Assembly: GCF_004136315.1 (NCBI RefSeq)
Contig: NZ_CP029562.1
Coordinates: 4,611,501-4,675,500 of the forward strand
Direction of reading: 5' to 3'
Origin: Mesorhizobium sp. Pch-S
Lineage (GTDB): Bacteria > Pseudomonadota > Alphaproteobacteria > Rhizobiales > Rhizobiaceae
Length of the DNA stretch: 64,000 bases
Shown: positions 57,201 through 64,000 of the stretch, one piece after another
Position numbering within the stretch: the first letter of the stretch is position 1
Layout: each line of letters starts with the position of its first letter
Notes under the pieces: generated by a model
What the model saw: only the letters and a program-made list of their open reading frames with translations
Databases searched by the model: none
What the model was told of the DNA's origin: nothing
Position numbers and translations under genes: made by a program

Positions 57201-59698
57201 ATACCGATCAGGTCGCCTTGCGGGCGCACTGCGAGATTGAGCGAACGCTCGACGGCGCGGCCGCCGGTTTCGCGCATCCGCACCGTGACCTTGGCGTTCA
57301 CCAGTTTGGTGGTGGCCGGCAACTGGTCGATCGTGATCGGGAAGGTTGCCTTGCCATCGTCGCCCACCACAGGCAGGTCGGCCAAAGGTGTCACCGTCGG
57401 CTGCGCCGCCTGCTCGTCGGCGAGACCGAAGGCAAAGCCCTTGAAACGGTCCCAGTCGCGCGTCACCGACAGCGTCGTCTCGCCTTCGAGCGCCAGGCCG
57501 GCAGCCGGCGCGCCATAGAGGAAGCGGCCATCGACGGTGACGTTGGCCGTCTCGGCCTGGGCGATCTCTGTCTTGTCAGCGCTGAGGTCGAACTCAATGC
57601 GGTCCGGCACGAAGTCCTCGACCAGGAACATGTGCGTCGCCACGGCAGCCTGCTTGGGATCGGTATGGATCGATACCGTCCAGGTGCCGCGCATGGCGTT
57701 GGATTCCAGCGCCAGATCGACGGCATGGCCGCCTGCCGAAGCGCCGTCGCTGACGATACGGCGAGCCTCGACACCGTCCGGACGCGTGAAGATAAAGGTC
57801 AACGGCAGGTTCTCGACCGCCTTCGAGGCGTCGTCACGGGCGAGCGCCTGCACGTGCACGTCCTCGCCGACCCGGTAGATGCCGCGTTCGGTCCAGGCAT
57901 AGACGTCGAGCGCACCGGGTGCGGCGCGGCCGGCAACACCACGATCGGAAAGATCGAAACCCGCCTTGGCCATGTCGAGGAAGACGAAGTCCTGGTCACC
58001 CTGCTTGGCCATCAGTACGGCCGGCACCATGCCGCCTTCGCCACGGGTCAGGCCCGGATTGAAGACGGCGCGGCCTTCGCCGTCCGTGGTGGCGGTGCCG
58101 AGGATCTCGTTGTTGCGGGCAAGCAAGGTCAGTTCGGCGCCCTGGATCGGCCTGGCGCTGCCCAGCGAACGGGCGAAGACGTTGAGGCCGTCCTGGCCGG
58201 TATAGGTCGAAAGGCCGATGTCGGAGACGACGAACCATTGCGTGGCGCGCGAATTGTATTCGTCGCTCTTGTCGTCCACGGGTTGCGCGGTGAGGATGTA
58301 GACGCCGGGCTTGCGCTGCGGCAGAGCCTCATCGACCGGGAAGGACGTGGTCACTTCTTTGTTGAGGTCGCCGGCGATCTCCATGCGGCCTTCCCAGATT
58401 GGCTGCCCCATCTGGTCCTTGATGTTGGAGAGATCATAGCCGTCGAGCTGGCGCAGGAACTGATAGCCTGAGAGAAGCTGCGCCAGCGAGCGGTCGCCGA
58501 TGCGGAAGAGCTTCATGTCGGCGGCATTCATGTTGACGGTGACGACCGGAATACCGCGGCGCACACCCGACGGCAGCACGAAGCTGTCGCCGGTGAAGCG
58601 GGCGGACGGCGAACGATCCTGCACATAGATCGACAGCGTGACGGGGGCGGCGGTCACTTCGCCGATGGCGGCTGGGATACCGGCACGGAAGACGACATCA
58701 TAATGCTGGCCGTGTTCCAGGCCTTCGACGCAGATCTGCTTGTCCTTGGCCTCGACTGCCTTGGGAGCCGCGCCGCCGACGGTGACGAACTGCGCATAGT
58801 CAACGCCGGTCTTGACCAGCTCCTCGGAGAACTGCGCGCAGATGCGCGGGCTGGAGGTATCGGCATCGACAGTGTGTTCGACGACCCGGAAACCCTTGCG
58901 CGCCTTGAGGTCTTCATATTCGGAGCGGACGGCCGCCGAATTCTCGAGCGCGAGGCTCGCCTCGTAAGCCTGCAACGCCGGACGATACTGATCGCGGCGG
59001 TCGAGGCCGGCAGCGAGCAGCGCCAGGGTCTCAGCCCGGGCGGCTGCGGTGCGGGACAGCTTGTAGCCCAGATAGGCTGCAGAGGTGGCATTGGATTGCA
59101 GTGTCGACTGGTTGTCACTGGAGGCTGCAAGCGTGCCCAGGATCTCGCGCGCCAGCTTTGGCCAGAGTGCCGCTTCGTCCGGCATGACGGAAGCTGCAGC
59201 CTCATATTTCTGCATCGCTGTGCGATGGTCGCCTGACAGCGCTGCCTGTTCGGCTTCCTGTTCAAGGGTCGTCAGGCCATCGCTGGGCTTGGTGTAACCG
59301 GGGCCGGTCAGGAAATTGCGGTACTGCTGCGCCTGATCGGCCATCCAGGCCGGAAAATAGGCGAGTTCGGCCGGTGCGCCGATATCAGGGGCGCTGTCGA
59401 TGGTGACGACCTTGCCGCCAACCGCGCCGACAAACGGTTTCATCGTATTGAAGTCGGATTTGAGGAAGCACCATTTCGCCTTGGTGTTGTAGGTGAAGGC
59501 GCGACAAGCCGAATCGCCGAGGCAGGTCGTCTTGCATTGATCGAGTGTGACGTTCTGCTCCGAACGCAGGTCGAAACCGAAATAATCGGCGTTGTCCGTC
59601 GTTACAATTCGCTTGGTTTCGGCGCCTTGTGCAGCGCCGAACGAAGCTAGCAGGAAAAAGAACAGAACCGGCAGGAACCGAGCCGCGCGCGATGCCAT
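54224..59698 (-). CDS. Bacterial alpha-2-macroglobulin (YfhM-like) with N-terminal PAN domain
   Basis: 1824-residue secreted/periplasmic protein that is thought to trap proteases, working with PBP1C. Signal peptide at residues 1-26 (cleavage near AQGAE) without a lipobox cysteine. Residues about 30-80 form a PAN/Apple-type domain (TLDQCKTTCLGDSACRAFTY and KWCFLKS). Then come macroglobulin domains, and the thioester motif G1375-C1376-A-E-Q1379 in YPYGCAEQTTSRAL within the alpha-helical toroid. The ATG at 59698 follows AGGAGGG; an ATG at 59731 has no such site. The CAEQ form keeps the cysteine and glutamine needed for the thioester. Confidence 0.95.
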   Translation of the reverse strand: MASRAARFLPVLFFFLLASFGAAQGAETKRIVTTDNADYFGFDLRSEQNVTLDQCKTTCLGDSACRAFTYNTKAKWCFLKSDFNTMKPFVGAVGGKVVTIDSAPDIGAPAELAYFPAWMADQAQQYRNFLTGPGYTKPSDGLTTLEQEAEQAALSGDHRTAMQKYEAAASVMPDEAALWPKLAREILGTLAASSDNQSTLQSNATSAAYLGYKLSRTAAARAETLALLAAGLDRRDQYRPALQAYEASLALENSAAVRSEYEDLKARKGFRVVEHTVDADTSSPRICAQFSEELVKTGVDYAQFVTVGGAAPKAVEAKDKQICVEGLEHGQHYDVVFRAGIPAAIGEVTAAPVTLSIYVQDRSPSARFTGDSFVLPSGVRRGIPVVTVNMNAADMKLFRIGDRSLAQLLSGYQFLRQLDGYDLSNIKDQMGQPIWEGRMEIAGDLNKEVTTSFPVDEALPQRKPGVYILTAQPVDDKSDEYNSRATQWFVVSDIGLSTYTGQDGLNVFARSLGSARPIQGAELTLLARNNEILGTATTDGEGRAVFNPGLTRGEGGMVPAVLMAKQGDQDFVFLDMAKAGFDLSDRGVAGRAAPGALDVYAWTERGIYRVGEDVHVQALARDDASKAVENLPLTFIFTRPDGVEARRIVSDGASAGGHAVDLALESNAMRGTWTVSIHTDPKQAAVATHMFLVEDFVPDRIEFDLSADKTEIAQAETANVTVDGRFLYGAPAAGLALEGETTLSVTRDWDRFKGFAFGLADEQAAQPTVTPLADLPVVGDDGKATFPITIDQLPATTKLVNAKVTVRMRETGGRAVERSLNLAVRPQGDLIGIRADFENDEVPQGGTAKFSLIAVDRDGNRKALSGAQWSLVRVERNYQWYRNGGSWAYEAVNLTKAVANGKVDIAADGEATVSLPVDWGRYRLEVETADPDGPASSYEFDGGWYVSATSTETPDGLEIALDKDDYAVGDTARLKVSPHYAGELLVTIGADRLLKTFNVSIPKDGGTVDIPVTEDWGAGAYVTATLYRPGDAEQSRMPARAIGVKWLKIDPGTRKLGVALAPPAKMEPRQTLSVPVSVTGVAPGSDAYVMVAAVDVGILNLTNYKAPDPEDWFFGQRMMGLELRDLYGRLIDGSLGTTGKLRTGGDGNALQSQGSPPTEKLVAFFSGIVKLDAEGKAMVNFDLPQFNGTARVMAVAWTKEAVGHGVSDVIVRDPIVITAGLPRFLAPGDAATMRLDFANTDAPAGDYALAIETTGDITIGGEAVPAKLTLAEGKRQTLSVPLIGVSPSDATITVKLARDGGPSAEQTLFLPVRPAQLPVPVRLVVDLKNGASLRVDQQLLADSTLQGSSVSVGVSQSAALDVPSLILSLDRYPYGCAEQTTSRALPLLYMSEMSKGYGIPDDPGLHDRVQEAIYRVLSYQASGGSFGLWGPGSGDLWLDSYVTDFLTRAREAKYEVPAQAISQALSNLQNSLGYDQSVEDRGSQIAYALYVLARNKKASVGDLRYYADTKLEAFSSPMAVAQLAAALALYGDAQRSEATFQAALTLAKSTSNYDWYRSDYGSGLRDGAAMLALAAESKPVPSVVPELIKLVERQRAVQHWTSTQDNAWMLLAARALKNGNDTIKLTINGQPHSGAYSTEMTGETLLDSPLTVANAGKNGLQAVVTTVAAPAQPLPAGGEGFTIERTYYTLDGSEANVSEAKQNERYVVVLKVTELNDWPQRVLITDLLPAGFEIDNPGLVSSAQLSNFSWLAQTNAAHLEFRNDRFVAAFDPAAEDGDRTKTLAYVVRAVTPGVYAHPAASVEDMYRPQYSARTATGMMEVKAP

Positions 59699-60019
59699 CA
59701 CACCCTCCTGGCACTTGATCGTCCAGGGCATGTTCCGTCTTCCACCTGGGTTGTCAACGTGCCAAATGGCGGTGAAACGACCGGACGATGCACAAAAGGA
59801 TACGCGAAAGTTATCTGTATCGTCTGGCTAATTTAGCCAAAGCAGAGATCACGCGATTTTGCGAAGGCACAAAAGGTGTGTATTCAAAATTCGTTGCAAT
59901 TCGGACATTTGCAATGCAGCGGCAATGTTGGTTTACGAGGACTTCACATGTTCATTCCAAGTTTACCTGTAGGGAGCATTGGGAGGTAGGGTCCGCGTAT
60001 TGAGGGACAAGGCGAGTTG
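59699..60019. other. 321-bp divergent intergenic region between alpha-2-macroglobulin and tamA
   Basis: Holds the promoters of two outward-facing operons. I see no gene with a family match; a 71-codon frame at 59788-60003 lacks start signals and overlaps the tamA leader. There is a repeated TTGCAAT at 59894-59920. No strong hairpin was found. The stretch from 59820 to 59960 is more AT-rich than its surroundings. Confidence 0.55.
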
Positions 60020-61948
60020 ATGCCTGTAAAGGAGATGCGCCGTTGGCAAGCAAGCACGTCCTGGCGTGCGCTTTCGCGCGCCCTGCTTTTGTCCATGCTC
60101 GGTTTCTCTGCCGTCATCGCTGAAAGCCACCGCGCAACAGCCTTCGAACTGTTCGGAATCAGGCTCTGGGGCTCAGACGAAAAGGCCGACGAGGCGATCA
60201 CCGATCCGTTGAGCTATACCGTGACCATCGAAGTGCCGGATGCCGACGACGACCTGAAGGAAAAACTGGAGAACGTCTCCAGCCTGAAGAATGACGAGGA
60301 GCGCCCGGTTTCGGGTTCGCTCGGCCTGATGACGAAGGCGCGTGGCGACCGCGAGCAGCTTGTCGCCGCACTTTATGAAGATGCCCGTTATGAAGGCGTC
60401 GTTGATATCGCCATTGCCGGCAAATCGCTTGACGATCTGCCGCCGGACGCCGAGTTCAAGGGCCAACAGCCTGTTCCGGTGACCATCACCGTAAGACCCG
60501 GCCAGAAATTCACGCTCGGCGACATCCGTTTGAAAGGCGATGCCGCTGGCATGGCGAGCGCGGATTTTGGCCTGATCTCGGGGGGCGACGCCGGTTCCGG
60601 CGCGGTGCTCAAGGCCGAGGCGAGGCTCGTCAAGGCGCTGAAGGACGAGGGCAGGCCGCTCGCCAAGGTCACCGACCGTGAGGTGGTGGCCGACCATGAC
60701 AATGGACGGCTGGACGTGACGCTGACCGTCGAGGCCGGTCCGGTCGCGGGCATCGGTCAGACCACCGTCGAAGGAACCGAGGCGGTGGACCGCGAGTTCA
60801 CCGAGTACATGACAGGCTTGAAGCGCGGCGAGCGCTATTCGCCAAAGCAGATCGAGGATGCCCGTGATCGCCTGCTGGGACTGGAAGTCTTCAACAGCGT
60901 CTCGCTGAAGGAAGGCGACAAGCTCGATGCGGACGGCAACATTCCGATCGACGTAGAGGTCAGCGAGCGCAAGCCGCGCTATTTCGGCGTCGGCGGCACC
61001 TTCTCCAACACGGAAGGGCTTGGCCTGGAAGGTTATTGGGGCCATCGCAACCTGTTCGGTCGCGCCGAGAAGCTGCGCATTGAAGGCAAGATCAGCGGCA
61101 TCGGCGCCAATGCGTTGGGCGAGCTCAACTACAATGCCGGCATCATGTTCGAGAAACCTGGCGTGGTCGGGCCGGCCTCGAAGTTTTTCGCGAACCTGAA
61201 GACGGTCTACGAACATCCCGACGCCTATGACCGTTTCTCGACCAAGGGCGGCATGGGACTGTCCTATGAGCTCGACAAACGGCAGACTGTCTCTGCCGAG
61301 GTCTCGCTCGATTATTCGAAGATCACCGACAGTTTCGGCAAGCACGACTACCTGATCGCCAGCGTGCCGCTGCAATATGTCTTCGACAATCGCGACAACA
61401 AGCTGAACCCGAAGAGCGGGTTCAGGCTGCTCGCTTATGCCGAGCCGAGCTACGACCTCTTGAACGGCGCTACCTTCGTGAAGCTGCGCGGCGAGGGCAG
61501 TGCCTATCAGGCAATCGACACCGGGGGGCGCTTCGTGCTTGCTGGCCGCGTCGCCCTCGGCTCGATCGTCGGCGCAGGCCTGCAGGATGTTCCTGCCGAT
61601 CGGCGTTTCTATGCAGGCGGCGGCGGCTCGGTGCGCGGCTATGCCTATCAGGGCATCGGCCCGAAGGACATCAACGGCAAGCCGACTGGCGGCCTGTCCT
61701 ACTTCGAGACCTCGGCCGAAATGCGCATCGGCATCACCGATACGATCGGCATCGTGCCCTTCATCGATGCTGGTACGGTTTCTACCCAGCAGTTCCCCGA
61801 TTTCTCGAACGTGAAGGTCGGCGCCGGTGTCGGTCTCCGTTACATTACGCCGTTCGGACCGCTGCGCATCGATGGCGCCGTGCCGCTGAATCGCGAGCCC
61901 GGGGATCCGCGCTTCGGCATCTATGCCGGCATTGGCCAGGCGTTCTGA
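60020..61948 (+). CDS. tamA: Translocation and assembly module subunit TamA (BamA family)
   Basis: 642-residue outer-membrane protein of the Omp85 superfamily. After a signal peptide (ending near ATAFEL, about residue 40) come POTRA domains (residues about 60-330), then a 16-strand beta barrel. The hallmark RGYAYQGIGP (VRGYxY motif of barrel strand 12/loop 6) is near residue 541. The C-terminus ends in GIGQAF with the terminal phenylalanine required for barrel insertion. I chose the ATG at 60020; an ATG at 60035 is also possible. It is followed after 4 bases by tamB, and the two proteins help insert autotransporters and other outer-membrane proteins. Confidence 0.95.
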   Translation: MPVKEMRRWQASTSWRALSRALLLSMLGFSAVIAESHRATAFELFGIRLWGSDEKADEAITDPLSYTVTIEVPDADDDLKEKLENVSSLKNDEERPVSGSLGLMTKARGDREQLVAALYEDARYEGVVDIAIAGKSLDDLPPDAEFKGQQPVPVTITVRPGQKFTLGDIRLKGDAAGMASADFGLISGGDAGSGAVLKAEARLVKALKDEGRPLAKVTDREVVADHDNGRLDVTLTVEAGPVAGIGQTTVEGTEAVDREFTEYMTGLKRGERYSPKQIEDARDRLLGLEVFNSVSLKEGDKLDADGNIPIDVEVSERKPRYFGVGGTFSNTEGLGLEGYWGHRNLFGRAEKLRIEGKISGIGANALGELNYNAGIMFEKPGVVGPASKFFANLKTVYEHPDAYDRFSTKGGMGLSYELDKRQTVSAEVSLDYSKITDSFGKHDYLIASVPLQYVFDNRDNKLNPKSGFRLLAYAEPSYDLLNGATFVKLRGEGSAYQAIDTGGRFVLAGRVALGSIVGAGLQDVPADRRFYAGGGGSVRGYAYQGIGPKDINGKPTGGLSYFETSAEMRIGITDTIGIVPFIDAGTVSTQQFPDFSNVKVGAGVGLRYITPFGPLRIDGAVPLNREPGDPRFGIYAGIGQAF

Positions 61949-61952
61949 CGGT

Positions 61953-64000
61953 ATGGCGAAGTTGTTCAAACGGGCATTGCGGATCTTCTTCTATGTCGTG
62001 GCGGTAGTCGTTGCGGCAGCACTGGGGGCACTGATCGTCTTCACCACGACCGAGCGCGGTCGGGACAATCTTGCCGGCCTGATCTCCTCGATGGCTTCGA
62101 CGTCGGGAAGCAAGGTGACGGTTGCCGGCATAGACGGCATCTGGTCGGGCGCGCTGAGGGTCGATCATGTCGTGCTGGAAGACAGCAAGGGTCCCTGGCT
62201 GGTGCTGCGTCAGGTTGCGGTGGACTGGTCGCCATTTGCGTTGCTGACAAAGACATTCAGCGCAGACCGTGTTGCGGTCGGGCGCATCGAGGCGGCGCGG
62301 TTGCCGGTATCGGAGGGTGAGCCGAAGCGCGATACCGAAGGTGGCTTCAGCCTGCCGGTGTCGCTCGATATCAAGGCGATCGACCTGCCCAACATCGCGC
62401 TCGGTGAAGCCCTGGCCGGTGCAGGCATTGCGGAGCTGGCGGCCAAAGGATCCGTAAAGGCCGATGCATCGCCGCTTGCGGTGGCGGCCAAGCTCAACGT
62501 GGCACGCAATGACGGCAAGCAGGGCACTGTCGATGCGACCGTCGATTTCGCGCCGGCCGACAACAAACTCGACCTCGACGTGAAGGCGTCGGAGCCCGCA
62601 GGCGGTATCCTCGCCAATCTTCTGCAACTGCCAGGAGATCCATCGGTTGATATCACCCTGGCTGGAAAAGGTTCGCTGGCTGACTGGAACGGCACCGGTA
62701 GCTTCAGCGTCGACGGCCAGGTGGTCACGCAACTGACTGGCCGCAACCAGCAGACCGAAAAGGGCAATCGCATCGAGGCGAAGGGTGACGGCGACTTCGC
62801 GCGCTTCCTGCCGGACCGGTTCAAGCCGCTGCTCGCTGGCAGGACGGATTTTGCGTTCACCGGAACGGCGACCAAGACCGGCGGCGTGGAAATCGAACAG
62901 GCGCAGATCAGCAGCGATGCCGTGCGCGGCACCGCTGCCGGTCATGTCGACCCCAAGGGCGCGACAGACTTTTCGTTGCAGTTCAATTCGGTCGGCCCGA
63001 CCTTGCCGCTGGCGCTCGGCAGCAAGGAAAGCCCGATCGACATCGAGATGAAGTCGGCAACTCTGCGCGCCTTCGGCGAGGGCAGCGCGCCGGCGCTCGA
63101 CATCGGCGCGTCGCTGGCCAAGGTAACGACGACCGTCACCAAGTTCGAGAACATCGACCTGACCATCCACTCCGACAATTTCGACGTTGCCAACCGCGTC
63201 GGACCGATGACCGGTTCGCTGACCGTCGACAGGATCGGGTTTGACAATCCGACCATCGCCCCGCTGATCGCAGGCAAGATTAAGGCCGATGTTGCCGGCA
63301 GCCTCGCCAAGGAAACCATCAATGTCGACAAGGGCTCGATCCGGTCTGACACGCTGATCGGCGATTTCAACGGCAAGATGGCGCTGGCCGACGGTTCGAT
63401 CGAACTGAACGTCAAGGCGGATGCCGCTTCCTCGGCGTTGCCCGCTGCTGCGCGCCCGGCGCTTGGCGAACGGGCCGTGCTTTCGGCGGCAATCCGGCGC
63501 GATTCCAAAGGCACTGTGACGGCGGACTCCATCACGCTCGATTCCGGTGCTGTTTCGGCCAGCGGCAGCGCCAGCCTGCACGAAGGCCAGATCGTTGCCG
63601 AGCTCAAGGGCGCGTTGGCGGATCTCTCGCTGCTGTCCAAGGAAGCGAAGGGCGCCATCGGTCTTTCTGTCACCGCAAAGGGCGTCATGGTCGCGCCGGA
63701 CGTTTCGGTGTCGCTGAGCGGCGACAAGCTTGAGGTCGCAGGACGCGAGATCAGCGGATTGAGCCTGTCGGCAGCCGGCAGGGCCGACGTCGCCAATCCG
63801 GCCGCCGACGTTACGCTGTCGGCTACAATTGCCGGACAATCGTTGCAGGGCAAGGCGGTGCTGAAGACGGAGAACGGCCAGCGCCGCATCGATGGTTTGA
63901 AGCTGGCACTCGGCAACAACGGCGTCGCCGGTGATCTGGTTCTCGACGAAGCTTTCCTCCCGGAAGGAACCGTGACGATCGATTTGCCCGATATCGGACC
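61953..64000 (+). CDS. tamB: Translocation and assembly module subunit TamB, 3' truncated by window edge
   Basis: Open frame from the ATG at 61953 to the end of the window, with 682 codons visible and no stop. The N-terminal signal anchor (FFYVVAVVVAAALGALIVFT, residues 12-31) is followed by the TamB/AsmA-type pattern TTERGRDNLAGLISSMAST and GSKVTVAGIDGIWSGALRVD. The rest is long repetitive beta structure (SLDIKAIDLPNIALGEALAG and similar), as in TamB, which forms a hydrophobic groove for lipid transport and barrel assembly. It starts 4 bases after the tamA stop. Family members are about 1300-1500 residues, so roughly half the gene is outside the window. Confidence 0.95.
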   Translation, partial: MAKLFKRALRIFFYVVAVVVAAALGALIVFTTTERGRDNLAGLISSMASTSGSKVTVAGIDGIWSGALRVDHVVLEDSKGPWLVLRQVAVDWSPFALLTKTFSADRVAVGRIEAARLPVSEGEPKRDTEGGFSLPVSLDIKAIDLPNIALGEALAGAGIAELAAKGSVKADASPLAVAAKLNVARNDGKQGTVDATVDFAPADNKLDLDVKASEPAGGILANLLQLPGDPSVDITLAGKGSLADWNGTGSFSVDGQVVTQLTGRNQQTEKGNRIEAKGDGDFARFLPDRFKPLLAGRTDFAFTGTATKTGGVEIEQAQISSDAVRGTAAGHVDPKGATDFSLQFNSVGPTLPLALGSKESPIDIEMKSATLRAFGEGSAPALDIGASLAKVTTTVTKFENIDLTIHSDNFDVANRVGPMTGSLTVDRIGFDNPTIAPLIAGKIKADVAGSLAKETINVDKGSIRSDTLIGDFNGKMALADGSIELNVKADAASSALPAAARPALGERAVLSAAIRRDSKGTVTADSITLDSGAVSASGSASLHEGQIVAELKGALADLSLLSKEAKGAIGLSVTAKGVMVAPDVSVSLSGDKLEVAGREISGLSLSAAGRADVANPAADVTLSATIAGQSLQGKAVLKTENGQRRIDGLKLALGNNGVAGDLVLDEAFLPEGTVTIDLPDIG

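Noticed and set aside
56762..58471. Plus-strand open frame (569 codons) inside the alpha-2-macroglobulin gene
   Set aside because: Opposite a well-supported 1824-residue protein; composition is that of a reverse-strand shadow.
59788..60003. 71-codon frame before tamA
   Set aside because: No start signal, no family, and lies in the divergent promoter region.
60173..61969. Minus-strand open frame (598 codons) opposite tamA
   Set aside because: Shadow of tamA, which has signal peptide, POTRA and barrel motifs; no start signal or family resemblance on the other strand.
61845..63839. Long minus-strand open frame (664 codons) opposite tamB
   Set aside because: It lies opposite tamA's end and tamB, whose frame shows clear family features. 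The antisense protein is arginine/aspartate-rich without any domain, typical of high-GC shadow frames.

Overview
The window looks like chromosomal or large-replicon DNA from an alphaproteobacterium of the Rhizobiales, most probably the Phyllobacteriaceae (Mesorhizobium/Aminobacter type). The reasons are the high GC content, the pcaDCHGB order with a divergent pcaQ, the many ABC uptake systems each tied to a small catabolic operon, and intergenic palindromes of the RIME type known from rhizobia. The genus is an inference. I see no rRNA, tRNA, CRISPR array, transposase or phage gene.

Layout. 1-2517: end of a sugar-type (CUT1) ABC operon: two permeases and a MalK-like ATPase; the first permease runs in from outside the window. 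2591-4774: minus-strand group of two VOC proteins, a RidA-like protein and a GntR regulator. 4973-11824: LuxR-type regulator, amidase, and a urea/amide/branched-chain-type ABC transporter in which the binding-protein gene is broken by a 1-base frameshift and one permease is fused to an ATPase. 11852-17750: complete protocatechuate branch (pcaDCHGB, pcaQ) plus pobA. 18320-25182: AraC regulator, ribose/xylose-type ABC transporter, short-chain dehydrogenase and FGGY kinase, which together suggest pentitol (ribitol-like) catabolism. 25348-26133: lone sapC-like gene.

26718-34732: Opp/Dpp-type ABC transporter, GNAT acetyltransferase and a cytoplasmic GH20 hexosaminidase, best read as chito-oligosaccharide uptake and cleavage. 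34881-35816: exported cyclase-family protein. 35945-44670: divergent ROK repressor and a second sugar operon (binding protein, two permeases, SIS isomerase/deaminase, PfkB kinase, GntR regulator, phosphonate-monoester-hydrolase-like sulfatase-fold enzyme) without its own ATPase. 44773-46014: MFS carrier. 46044-51917: four-cysteine Rrf2 regulator and a cysTWA sulfate transporter flanked by two sulfate-binding proteins. 52091-59698: yfhM-pbpC pair (alpha-2-macroglobulin and penicillin-binding protein 1C). 60020-64000: tamA and the start of tamB.

The most interesting new signal is a shared inverted repeat, AATCAA-N-TTGATT. It lies once in front of the chito-oligosaccharide operon (26647-26665) and once between the ROK repressor and the SIS/PfkB operon (37199-37211). 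It would join two operons separated by about 10 kb, with opposite-strand genes between them, into one ROK-controlled amino-sugar regulon. Other points worth a look are the frl-like gene order without an ATPase, a PcaQ-box-like palindrome on the pcaQ start, a 31-bp inverted repeat at the VOC/luxR divergence, and a 127-bp element bounded by 11-bp inverted repeats.
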